A DNA stretch of 64,000 nucleotides from Bacteroidales bacterium (GTDB lineage Bacteria > Bacteroidota > Bacteroidia > Bacteroidales > UBA932), in NCBI GenBank assembly GCA_017477245.1, contig JAFUWY010000035.1, positions 1 through 64,000 on the forward strand, in the 5' to 3' direction. The position numbers were made by a program, and so were the translations under genes. Below the pieces are notes generated by a model, which did not search any database, was not told where the DNA came from, and saw only the letters and a list, made by a program, of their open reading frames with translations. Below, one piece after another: positions 25,407 to 32,199 of this stretch (positions are counted from its first letter, which is position 1; each line of letters opens with the position of its first letter).

Positions 25407-25414
25407 CAAAGATA
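25407..25414 (-). promoter_or_regulatory. Promoter -7 box for the peptide transporter
   Basis: Reads TATCTTTG on the minus strand, 33 bases before the ATG at 25374. No good -33 element was seen at 19-20 bases. Confidence 0.6.
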
Positions 25415-25430
25415 ATAAAAAATGTATACA

Positions 25431-25464
25431 AAAGAAACCGGCCCCGTCGGGGACCGGTTTCTTT
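25431..25464 (-). terminator. Terminator of the rpsF-rpsR-rplI operon
   Basis: AAAGAAACCGG (25431-25441) with its complement CCGGTTTCTTT (25454-25464) flanks an inner CCCC/GGGG stem, making about 15 base pairs, with a T-rich tail on the minus strand. It follows rplI. Confidence 0.85.
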
Positions 25465-25471
25465 ATCGCTT

Positions 25472-25500
25472 GTCATTCGCCGGCTTGACCGGCGAAACTC
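25472..25500. repeat. REP-like palindrome, intergenic copy
   Basis: GTCATTCGCCGG, a five-base centre, then CCGGCGAAACTC. The stem TTCGCCGG/CCGGCGAA is perfect. A near-identical copy lies inside the GH2 gene at 57626-57655. This copy lies directly after the rplI stop codon. Confidence 0.7.
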
Positions 25501-25956
25501 TTACTCAGCGGCGGGAGCTTCGTTCTCCACGAGCACCTTCACGTTGGCGAAGACGCCCTTGTAGCACTTCACCTTGGCCTCGTACTCGCCGAGTTCCTTG
25601 ATCTCGGGGACGGTGACGTTCTTCTTGTCGACCTCGACGCCGGCGGCGGTGAGGGCCTCGGCCACCTGGGCGGCGGTCACGGCACCGTAGAGCTTGCCGC
25701 TCTCGCCGACCTTGGCGGAGAGCTTCACGACCACGGCCTCGATCTTGGCGGCGGCAGCCTGAGCATCAGCGACCAGCTTGGCCTCCTTGTGGGCGCGCTG
25801 GCGGAGGGTCTCGGCGTGCTGCTTGAGCGCGGACGGGGTGCCGACGGAAGCGAATCCCTGCGGGACGAGATAATTGAGCGCGTAACCGGTCTTGACTTCT
25901 ACCACATCTCCGGCCTCGCCGAGATTGGCAACTTCTTTCTTGAGGATGATCTTCAT
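25501..25956 (-). CDS. rplI: Ribosomal protein L9
   Basis: A 151-residue protein with the L9 N-terminal signature (IILKKEVANLGEAGDVVEVKTGYALNYL, shown here only as the family pattern GxGDVVxVKxGYxRNxL), a long connecting helix rich in Ala and Lys, and the C-terminal RNA-binding domain (GKLYGAVTAAQVAEAL). The last gene of the rpsF-rpsR-rplI operon, 10 bases after rpsR, followed by a REP-like palindrome and a terminator. The final residues ENEAPAAE are an acidic tail not needed for the fold. Confidence 0.97.
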   Translation of the reverse strand: MKIILKKEVANLGEAGDVVEVKTGYALNYLVPQGFASVGTPSALKQHAETLRQRAHKEAKLVADAQAAAAKIEAVVVKLSAKVGESGKLYGAVTAAQVAEALTAAGVEVDKKNVTVPEIKELGEYEAKVKCYKGVFANVKVLVENEAPAAE

Positions 25957-25966
25957 AACGCTTCAA

Positions 25967-26233
25967 TTATTTGAGGAGGTCAGTGACATACGGGAGAAGG
26001 GCGAGGGAGCGGGCACGCTTCACGGCCTGGGCCACCTTGCGCTGGAACTTGAGGGAAGTACCCGTGATGCGGCGGGGAAGGATCTTGCCCTGCTCGTTGA
26101 GGAACTTCTTGAGGAACTCAGGGTCCTTGTAATCGACATACTTGATACCGGCCTTCTTGAAGCGGCAGTATTTCTTCTTGCGAACCTCTACGGTAGGAGG
26201 GTTCAGATAGCGGATTTCGTTGTTGTTTGCCAT
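25967..26233 (-). CDS. rpsR: Ribosomal protein S18
   Basis: An 88-residue basic protein with the S18 core ([19 protein letters not shown], then [33 protein letters not shown], given as pattern). S18 binds S6 on the small-subunit platform. It lies between rpsF (17 bases upstream) and rplI (10 bases downstream). The first residues [20 protein letters not shown] are typical of Bacteroidota S18. Confidence 0.97.
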   Translation of the reverse strand: MANNNEIRYLNPPTVEVRKKKYCRFKKAGIKYVDYKDPEFLKKFLNEQGKILPRRITGTSLKFQRKVAQAVKRARSLALLPYVTDLLK

Positions 26234-26250
26234 AATTCGATTCCTCCTGA

Positions 26251-26664
26251 TTATTCTGCGTTGACTTCGGCTTCGGCGACTTCGGCGGCAGGCGCTTCCT
26301 CAGCCTTCGGGGCGGCGGCAGCGGCGGCCTTGGCGGCGCGCGTCTGGCGACGGTGCTCGGCGTAGGCGATGGCGTGCTGGTCCAGGGACACGGTGAGGTA
26401 GCGGAGGATTCGCTCGTCACGGTGATACTGGGTCTCGAGGTTGGCCACGAACTGCGGGTCGGCCTTGAATTCGATCAGGTAATAGAATCCTGACGTCTTG
26501 TGCTGGATGGGGTAGGCGAGCTGCTTGAGACCCCAGTCCTCTTCGTACACGATCTCGCCGCCGTTGTCGGTGATGAGCTTGGTGTACTTGGCAACCGCTT
26601 CCTTCATCTGGATGTCAGACAAAACGGGAGTTGCAATGAAAACGGTTTCGTACTGTTTGATCAT
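26251..26664 (-). CDS. rpsF: Ribosomal protein S6
   Basis: A 137-residue protein with the S6 fold ([53 protein letters not shown]). The C-terminal 35 residues are an Ala/Glu-rich tail ([18 protein letters not shown]), a known variable region of S6. First gene of the operon, expressed from a consensus promoter at 26713-26744. The leader begins with a hairpin presenting CCG in its loop, which may allow S6:S18 feedback. Confidence 0.97.
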   Translation of the reverse strand: MIKQYETVFIATPVLSDIQMKEAVAKYTKLITDNGGEIVYEEDWGLKQLAYPIQHKTSGFYYLIEFKADPQFVANLETQYHRDERILRYLTVSLDQHAIAYAEHRRQTRAAKAAAAAAPKAEEAPAAEVAEAEVNAE

Positions 26665-26690
26665 TTTGTTAATATTAAAAAGTAAATAAA

Positions 26691-26712
26691 AGCCCCTTTA
26701 CGGAAAGGGGCT
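26691..26712 (-). promoter_or_regulatory. rpsF leader hairpin with CCG loop
   Basis: On the minus strand AGCCCCTTT and AAAGGGGCT make a perfect 9-bp stem around the loop CCGT, followed by TTTTATTTACTTTTT. The predicted transcription start falls in the 5' arm, so the hairpin sits at the very end of the message. In many bacteria the S6:S18 complex binds an rpsF leader hairpin with a CCG. The same bases could instead end read-through from the ABC transporter gene. Confidence 0.5.
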
Positions 26713-26744
26713 GCAAAGATAGTGATTTTTTCTTGGAAAACAAA
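26713..26744 (-). promoter_or_regulatory. Promoter of rpsF-rpsR-rplI
   Basis: Minus strand: TTTG (26744-26741), exactly 19 bases, TATCTTTGC (26721-26713), a full -33/-7 match and the same layout as the rplS promoter. Confidence 0.88.
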
Positions 26745-26757
26745 TGTTTGCGCGCAA

Positions 26758-28569
26758 TCACCCGAAGAACCTGCCGTCGCCGTCGGAGTCGATCGTGTGG
26801 GCGAGTTTCTCGATGTTGAGGCTGCGGGCCGAGGCGTCCACGATCTGCTTGTAGATGCCTCCGGCACGGTAGACCTCGTCGGGGTCGCCGCCTTCCTCCA
26901 CGCGTCCCTTCTGCAGGGCGTAGACGTAGTCGCTGTCGATGATCTGCGAGATGGAGTGCGAGATCATGATCACGGTCCGGTCCTTCTTGATGGCGTCGAT
27001 GCTGGCCTTGATCTGCTCGGTGGCGATGGCGTCGAGCGAGGCCGTGGGCTCGTCCAGGAAGATGACGGGCGGGTTCTTGAGGAACATGCGGGCGATGGCG
27101 ATGCGCTGCTGCTGGCCGCCGGACAGGTCTGATGCCTTGTTCTGGAACCCCTTCGGCAGGGCCATGACCTGGTCGTAGATGTAGGCCTTGCGCGCCGCCT
27201 CCACGACTTCCTCGAAGCTGGCGTCGGGCTTGCCGTAGCGGATGTTGTCCTCGATGGTGCCGTCGAAGATATGGTTCTTCTGGAGGACGAGGCCGATGTT
27301 GTCGCGCAGGTAGCGGGTGTCCCACTCGCGGAGGTCGACCCCGTCGAGCAGGATCTCGCCGGTCTGCGGCGTGTAGAACTTGTCGAGCAGGTTCACGATC
27401 GTGCTCTTGCCGGCACCGGACAGGCCGACCAGCGCCGTGATCCGGCCCGGCTCGATGGTCATGTCGATGTCGAAGAGGGCCTGGTTGCCGTTGGGATAGG
27501 TGAAATCGACGTTCCGGAGCTCGAACCTGCCTTCCACCCGCTCCGGGCGGTAGCTGCCGGAGGGCTCGACCTCGCCGTCGGAGTTCAGGATGCCGAAGAA
27601 GCCTTCGGCGTAGATGAGCGCATCGTTGACGTCGTCGAAGATGCGCTGCAGCTGCGTGATCGGGGCGATGACGTTGCTGAAGAGCATCACGTGGTACATG
27701 ATCTTGCCGATGGTCATGCCCGGGTACTCCTTCAGGACGAGGAAGGCCGTCAGGATGATGACGAGGACCGTGCCCACCTGCCGGACGAAGCTCTTGAGGC
27801 CGTTGTAGTAGAAGGCCACCCGGCGGGTCTTGAGCTGGTTGTCCGTGACCTGGTTCTGGATGTCCAGCTGCTTGCGGGCCTCGATCTGCTCGCGGTTGAA
27901 GCTCTTGATGACGTTGATCGAGTCGATGATGTTCTTGATGCCCTGGCTCTTGGTCTCGATGTGCGAGCGCATCTCGCGGCGCCAGCCCTTCAGGCGGCGC
28001 GCCTGCCGGTAGGTGATCCAGAAATAGACCGGCACGATGCCGAGCGCCACGAGGCCCACGTAGACGTTGGCAGCGAACATCAGGATCAGCGCGAGGAGCG
28101 CGCTCGTGAAGAGCGGCAGCAGGTCGATGAAGAAGTTCTGCACCGTGCGCGACAGGCTGCTGACACCCTGGTCGATACGGGCCTGGAGCTTGCCGGTGGC
28201 GTTCTCGTCCGTGTTGAAATAGGCCATCCGGAAGGTGAGGACCTTCTCGATGACGCTTTGCGAGAGGTCGCGCGAGACGAAGATGCGCATCCGCTCGCCG
28301 TAGTAGTTCTGGGCGAAGGTGATCAGGACGGAGAGCAGCTCCTTGCCCAGCAGCACGATGCTGATGACGGTGAGGATGCGCGCTGCCTGCGCCCAGGTGA
28401 AATCGGTGCCGATCAGGGCGTTGATGGCGTCGACGGTGCGGTCCAGCACGATGGCGTTGACCTGCGCCATCAGGGAGCCGACGAGGGTGAGCACGAGGGT
28501 GATGACCACGAGCCACCGGTAGGGCCGCACGAAAGGCCGGATATTCCGGAAAAGGTTAATAAGGTTCAT
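26758..28569 (-). CDS. ABC transporter, fused permease and ATPase (MsbA-like exporter)
   Basis: A 603-residue half-transporter. Six membrane helices (about residues 15-320) are followed by the ATPase with Walker A GLSGAGKST (about 390), the signature LSGGQQQR, Walker B VIFLDEPTASLD and a switch His (MISHS). Such proteins act as homo- or heterodimers and flip lipids or export drugs or peptides from the inner membrane. No second half-transporter lies next to it, so a homodimer is likely. The ATG at 28569 is five bases after the G of a TATATTTG box, so its message is almost leaderless. Cargo unknown. Confidence 0.9.
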   Translation of the reverse strand: MNLINLFRNIRPFVRPYRWLVVITLVLTLVGSLMAQVNAIVLDRTVDAINALIGTDFTWAQAARILTVISIVLLGKELLSVLITFAQNYYGERMRIFVSRDLSQSVIEKVLTFRMAYFNTDENATGKLQARIDQGVSSLSRTVQNFFIDLLPLFTSALLALILMFAANVYVGLVALGIVPVYFWITYRQARRLKGWRREMRSHIETKSQGIKNIIDSINVIKSFNREQIEARKQLDIQNQVTDNQLKTRRVAFYYNGLKSFVRQVGTVLVIILTAFLVLKEYPGMTIGKIMYHVMLFSNVIAPITQLQRIFDDVNDALIYAEGFFGILNSDGEVEPSGSYRPERVEGRFELRNVDFTYPNGNQALFDIDMTIEPGRITALVGLSGAGKSTIVNLLDKFYTPQTGEILLDGVDLREWDTRYLRDNIGLVLQKNHIFDGTIEDNIRYGKPDASFEEVVEAARKAYIYDQVMALPKGFQNKASDLSGGQQQRIAIARMFLKNPPVIFLDEPTASLDAIATEQIKASIDAIKKDRTVIMISHSISQIIDSDYVYALQKGRVEEGGDPDEVYRAGGIYKQIVDASARSLNIEKLAHTIDSDGDGRFFG

Positions 28570-28574
28570 AGCCC

Positions 28575-28582
28575 CAAATATA
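28575..28582 (-). promoter_or_regulatory. Promoter -7 box for the ABC exporter
   Basis: Reads TATATTTG on the minus strand, with the ATG five bases after its G. No -33 TTTG at the expected spacing. Confidence 0.55.
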
Positions 28583-28612
28583 CGAAAATCCAGGGTTTTG
28601 CAGCGGTGTCCG

Positions 28613-30511
28613 TCAAATATTGACGTCTTCGAGCTCCTCTTCCGAGCGGAGGTTCGCGCGGATGAAGTTCTGGCGTTCCAGCGTGTTGTCGCCCATGTAG
28701 AAGGACATGATGTCGGCGATGGACTCCTCCTCGGCCAGCTTGACGAGGTCGAGGCGCATGTCTGGGCCGATGAAGTGCACGAACTCGTCGGAGCTGATCT
28801 CGCCCAGGCCCTTGAAGCGGGTGATCTCCACGCCGGTCTTGAGGGCGGCGATGGCCTTCTCCTTCTCCTCGGGGGAGTAGCAGTAGCGGTTCTCCTTCTT
28901 GTTGCGTACGCGGAAGAGCGGGGTCTGGAGGATGTGGACGTGGCCGCGCCGGATCAGGTCCGGGTAGTACTTCATGAAGAAGGTGAGCACCAGCATGCGG
29001 ATGTGCATGCCGTCGTCATCGGCATCCGTCGCCACGATGATGTTGTTGTAGCGGAGGTTCTCGAGGTCGTCCTCGACGCCGAGCGCGGAGATGAGCAGGT
29101 TGAGCTCTTCGTTCTCCGCCACCTTCTTGCGGCTCTCCTTGTAGCAGTTGATCGGCTTGCCGCGCAGCGAGAAGACAGCCTGGTAGTTGGCGTTGCGGGC
29201 CTTGGTGATCGTACCGCTTGCGGAGTCGCCCTCGGTGATGAAGATGGAGGAGTTCTCGATGTTCTCCTGGGTCTTCTCCGTCACCTTGTCATTGTAGTGG
29301 AAGCGGCAGTCGCGCAGCTTGCGGTTGTATACGTTGGTGCGCTTGTTGCGCTCGCGGGTCTTCTTCTGGATGCCGCTGATCTCCTCGCGCTCCTGCTGGG
29401 AGGCCTTGATCTTGTCCTCGATCACGGGGACGATCTCCTTGTGGATGCGCAGGTAGTTGTCGAGGTTCTTGGCGACGAAATCGTTGACGTAGGAGCGGAT
29501 CGTCGGGCCGATGTCGGTCTTGAGGGCGCCGGACTCGTCGTGGACCTGCTTCTCCCACATGTAGTTGGACCCGAGCTTGGTCTTGGTCTGGCCTTCGAAG
29601 TTCGGCTCCTGGATCTGGATGCTGATGGCGCCCACGACGCCCTGGCGGCAGTCGGAGGGGTCGTAGTTCTTCTTGAAGAACTCCTTGAGCGTCTTGGCGA
29701 TGGCCTCGCGGTAGGCGGCGAGGTGCGTGCCGCCGTCGCGGGTGTTCTGGCCGTTGACGAAGGAGGAGATGTTCTCGCCGTAGGCGTTGCAGTGGCTGAG
29801 CACGATCTCGATGTCCTCGCCCTCGAGGTGGATGGGCGGGTAGAGGGGTTCGTCGCTGAGATTCTCGTTGACGAGGTCCAGCAGGCCGTTCTCGGACTTG
29901 TAGGCCGTGCCGTTGAGGTTGAGGGTCAGTCCCTTCTTGAGGTAGGAGTAGTTCTTGACCATCGACTCCACGTAGTCCATGTTGTAGGCGTATTCGCCGA
30001 ACATCATGGAGTCCGGGGTGAAGGTGACGAGCGTGCCGTTCTTCTCGCGCGTCTCGCCCTTGCCGCTCTCCTTGAGCTCGCCGCGCTCGAAGCGCGCCCA
30101 GGAGCTCTCGCCGTCGCGGAACGAACAGACGTAGAAATTCTCCGACAGGGCGTTGACGGCCTTGGTGCCCACGCCGTTGAGGCCGACGGACTTCTTGAAG
30201 ACCTTGTCGTCGAACTTGCCGCCGGTATTGAGGATACTGACAGCCTTGACCACGGAATCCAGGGGGATTCCGCGGCCAAAGTCGCGAACGGTCACTTCGT
30301 TCATCCGGATCGTGATGCGGATCTCCTTGCCGAACCCCATCGCGAATTCGTCGATGGAGTTGTCCACGATCTCCTTCAGCAGGACGTAGATGCCGTCACC
30401 GGGATTGTTGCCGTTGCCGAGACGCCCGATATACATGCCCGGGCGCATCCGTACGTGCTGTACACCTTCAAGGGTGCGTATGTTGTCGTCGGTGTAGCTG
30501 CTATTTGGCAT
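28613..30511 (-). CDS. parE: DNA topoisomerase IV subunit B
   Basis: A 632-residue type IIA topoisomerase ATPase subunit. The GHKL ATPase has EIVDNSIDEF and GLNGVGTKAVNAL, the transducer domain follows, and the TOPRIM domain carries EGDSASGT (about residue 430) and DADDDGMHI. With ParC it separates linked daughter chromosomes. The C-terminal part (FKGLGEISSDEFVHFIGPDMR) is the usual ParE/GyrB end. The start overlaps the DUF1573 gene by 11 bases. parC is not beside it. GyrB is the alternative, but its length and the DADDDGMHI form fit the Bacteroidota ParE group. Confidence 0.9.
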   Translation of the reverse strand: MPNSSYTDDNIRTLEGVQHVRMRPGMYIGRLGNGNNPGDGIYVLLKEIVDNSIDEFAMGFGKEIRITIRMNEVTVRDFGRGIPLDSVVKAVSILNTGGKFDDKVFKKSVGLNGVGTKAVNALSENFYVCSFRDGESSWARFERGELKESGKGETREKNGTLVTFTPDSMMFGEYAYNMDYVESMVKNYSYLKKGLTLNLNGTAYKSENGLLDLVNENLSDEPLYPPIHLEGEDIEIVLSHCNAYGENISSFVNGQNTRDGGTHLAAYREAIAKTLKEFFKKNYDPSDCRQGVVGAISIQIQEPNFEGQTKTKLGSNYMWEKQVHDESGALKTDIGPTIRSYVNDFVAKNLDNYLRIHKEIVPVIEDKIKASQQEREEISGIQKKTRERNKRTNVYNRKLRDCRFHYNDKVTEKTQENIENSSIFITEGDSASGTITKARNANYQAVFSLRGKPINCYKESRKKVAENEELNLLISALGVEDDLENLRYNNIIVATDADDDGMHIRMLVLTFFMKYYPDLIRRGHVHILQTPLFRVRNKKENRYCYSPEEKEKAIAALKTGVEITRFKGLGEISSDEFVHFIGPDMRLDLVKLAEEESIADIMSFYMGDNTLERQNFIRANLRSEEELEDVNI

Positions 30512-30863
30512 TCTTCGTGACGGAACCCTTGAGGTGCAGGATGATCGGTTTCTTCTGGGCGGAGGTGTACACGGTGAGGGTCTTGTCGAAAGTGCCCGCG
30601 CCTTCGTCGTTGGAGTAGGTCGCGGTGATCACGCCGGTCTTGCCCGGGGCGATGGACTCGCGCGGCCACACGACGTCGGTGCATCCGCAGGAAGGAACCA
30701 CGGCGAAGATGGACAGGGCCTCGGCGCCGTCGTTGGTCACGGTAAAGGTGCAGGTCTGCTTGCCGGCCTTGGTGCTGATCTCGCCAAAGTCGTGCACGGT
30801 CTTGTCAAACTGGATGGGTGCTGCGAGCAATGCAGCAAGCAAGATTGTCAAAATTGTCTTCAT
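30501..30863 (-). CDS. DUF1573-domain exported protein
   Basis: A 120-residue protein with a short hydrophobic leader (MKTILTILLAALLAAP) and one DUF1573 domain of immunoglobulin-like fold. The family motif is VVPSCGCTDVVWPRESIAPG, with Cys59 and Cys61. DUF1573 proteins are frequent in Bacteroidota and are thought to be periplasmic; no activity is established. The ATG at 30863 lies five bases after the G of a TAATTTTGC box, so the leader is about two bases. The end overlaps parE by 11 bases, giving an unusual pairing with a topoisomerase gene. Confidence 0.85.
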   Translation of the reverse strand: MKTILTILLAALLAAPIQFDKTVHDFGEISTKAGKQTCTFTVTNDGAEALSIFAVVPSCGCTDVVWPRESIAPGKTGVITATYSNDEGAGTFDKTLTVYTSAQKKPIILHLKGSVTKNAK

Positions 30864-30867
30864 AACT

Positions 30868-30876
30868 GCAAAATTA
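30868..30876 (-). promoter_or_regulatory. Promoter -7 box for the DUF1573-parE genes
   Basis: Minus strand TAATTTTGC. It is back to back with the ferredoxin promoter at 30889-30896, only 12 bases away. The ATG at 30863 is five bases after its G. Confidence 0.6.
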
Positions 30877-30888
30877 CGAAAAAATGAT

Positions 30889-30896
30889 TACTTTTG
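30889..30896 (+). promoter_or_regulatory. Promoter -7 box for the ferredoxin gene
   Basis: TACTTTTG fits TAnnTTTG; predicted start of transcription near 30900, leaving a leader of about 48 bases to the ATG at 30948. Confidence 0.55.
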
Positions 30897-30947
30897 TCCT
30901 CGCTAATGCAAATAACACGCCGAAACACACACTAAATTTTATAAATT

Positions 30948-31121
30948 ATGGCTTACAAGATTAATCCTGACACCTGCGTGGCTTGTGGAACTTGCCAGGG
31001 TGAGTGCCCTTCCGGAGCGATCCAGGAGGGAGATGTCTACACCATCGACCCGAACATCTGCATTGATTGCGGTACCTGCGCCGACGCCTGCCCGATGGGC
31101 GCCATCGCACCGGCCGAATAA
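30948..31121 (+). CDS. 2[4Fe-4S] ferredoxin
   Basis: A 57-residue protein (MAYKINPDTCVACGTCQGEC...) with two complete cluster motifs, CVACGTCQGECP and CIDCGTCADACP, each CxxCxxCxxxCP. It is a clostridial-type low-potential electron carrier. It would suit pyruvate:ferredoxin oxidoreductase, whose gene lies at 44.4-47.9 kb, as electron acceptor. Its promoter at 30889 lies divergent to that of the DUF1573 gene. The esterase gene follows after nine bases, so the two may share a message although their roles are not obviously linked. The protein is short but its identity is clear. Confidence 0.95.
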   Translation: MAYKINPDTCVACGTCQGECPSGAIQEGDVYTIDPNICIDCGTCADACPMGAIAPAE

Positions 31122-31130
31122 TCAACCGGC

Positions 31131-32081
31131 ATGAAAAAGATTTTACTGGGGGCTCTTGCAGCCCTCTTCTTGTTTATGGACGCGGCTGCCTTCGAGTTCC
31201 CGAAGCCCGCGATGACCGTCCGCCTGTACCCGGAGGGGCAGAACGTGGACAAGGGCATCGTGGAGAACGGCCGCGCGGTGACCCTCGGCCCCGCGGAGTC
31301 CAACGGACTCACGGGCGAGGTCACGGACCGCGGCGGCCACCGCTTCGGCAACATCGGCGACCAGGCCTGGATCGAGATCTTCCTCCCGGAGAAATGCAAC
31401 GGACAGATGATCGTGGTCTGCCCCGGCGGCGGTTATTCGTACTGCTCTTACGAGGGCGAGGGCGCGCTCGTGGCCGACTGGTGCCTGCAGCGCGGCATCG
31501 CCGTCTGCGTGGTGCTCTACCGGATGCCTAACGGCCACGCCATCGTGCCCGTGACGGACGTTCAGAACGCGTTCCGCTACTGCCGGGCCCATGCCGCTGA
31601 CTGGGGCGTGAAGCAGATCGGCGTGATGGGATTCTCCGCCGGCGGCCACCTGGCCGCGTCGGCTTCGACCCTGTTCGTGGACGAGGTCACGCGTCCGGAC
31701 TTCTCCGTGCTCGTGTACCCCGTGATCACGCTCGAGGAGTTCACGACCCACGCCGGGACCCGCTCCAACCTGCTGGGCCAGCGTGTCTTCCGGCAGGCCG
31801 TGGAGGCCTGGTCGCTGGATACCCGCGTGACGGAGAAGACGCCGCCCGCCATCCTGTTCTGCAGCGCGGACGACCGCGCCGTGCCGCCGGAGAACAGCAT
31901 CCGCTATTTCCGCGCGATGCAGCGTTTTGGCGTGCCGGGCGAACTGCATGTGTTCACCAGCGGCGGTCACGGATGGGGATTCGGCACCGTGCAGACGGTG
32001 GGCCGGGACGCCCTCGGCGACCAGCGGGACAACTTCTTCCAGACGCTGGAGCGCTGGCTGGCCGCGCGCCTTCCGCGCTAG
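31131..32081 (+). CDS. Secreted alpha/beta hydrolase, carbohydrate esterase-like (BD-FAE group)
   Basis: A 316-residue alpha/beta hydrolase with a signal peptide (MKKILLGALAALFLFMDAAA). The catalytic triad is S169 (GFSAGGH), D248 (SADDRAVPPENS) and H280 (SGGHGWGFG), with an oxyanion region CPGGGYSY. This pattern is seen in secreted acetylxylan and feruloyl esterases of gut Bacteroidota. It would remove acyl groups from plant glycans in the periplasm. It follows the ferredoxin gene by nine bases and ends at a strong hairpin. The natural acyl group and glycan are not known. Confidence 0.8.
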   Translation: MKKILLGALAALFLFMDAAAFEFPKPAMTVRLYPEGQNVDKGIVENGRAVTLGPAESNGLTGEVTDRGGHRFGNIGDQAWIEIFLPEKCNGQMIVVCPGGGYSYCSYEGEGALVADWCLQRGIAVCVVLYRMPNGHAIVPVTDVQNAFRYCRAHAADWGVKQIGVMGFSAGGHLAASASTLFVDEVTRPDFSVLVYPVITLEEFTTHAGTRSNLLGQRVFRQAVEAWSLDTRVTEKTPPAILFCSADDRAVPPENSIRYFRAMQRFGVPGELHVFTSGGHGWGFGTVQTVGRDALGDQRDNFFQTLERWLAARLPR

Positions 32082-32117
32082 TAGCTGCGTTTTGGACAAG
32101 TGATTGATTTTCTGTTA

Positions 32118-32168
32118 CTTATACAAACTAACCGACCTGGATTCAGATCGGTTAGTTTGTGTTATAAG
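32118..32168. terminator. Large bidirectional hairpin between convergent genes
   Basis: ACAAACTAACCGA (32123-32135) pairs with TCGGTTAGTTTGT (32148-32160), and beyond a three-base bulge CTTAT pairs with ATAAG (32164-32168). It lies between the esterase gene and the LysR-amidohydrolase gene, which point toward it. Confidence 0.75.
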
Positions 32169-32199
32169 CAGTTAGTCAATACTTTACGCAAAACGCAAT

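Noticed and set aside
32118..32168. Large hairpin as a possible integration site
   Set aside because: It lies exactly between two convergent genes and no integrase or direct repeat is near, so a bidirectional terminator explains it better.
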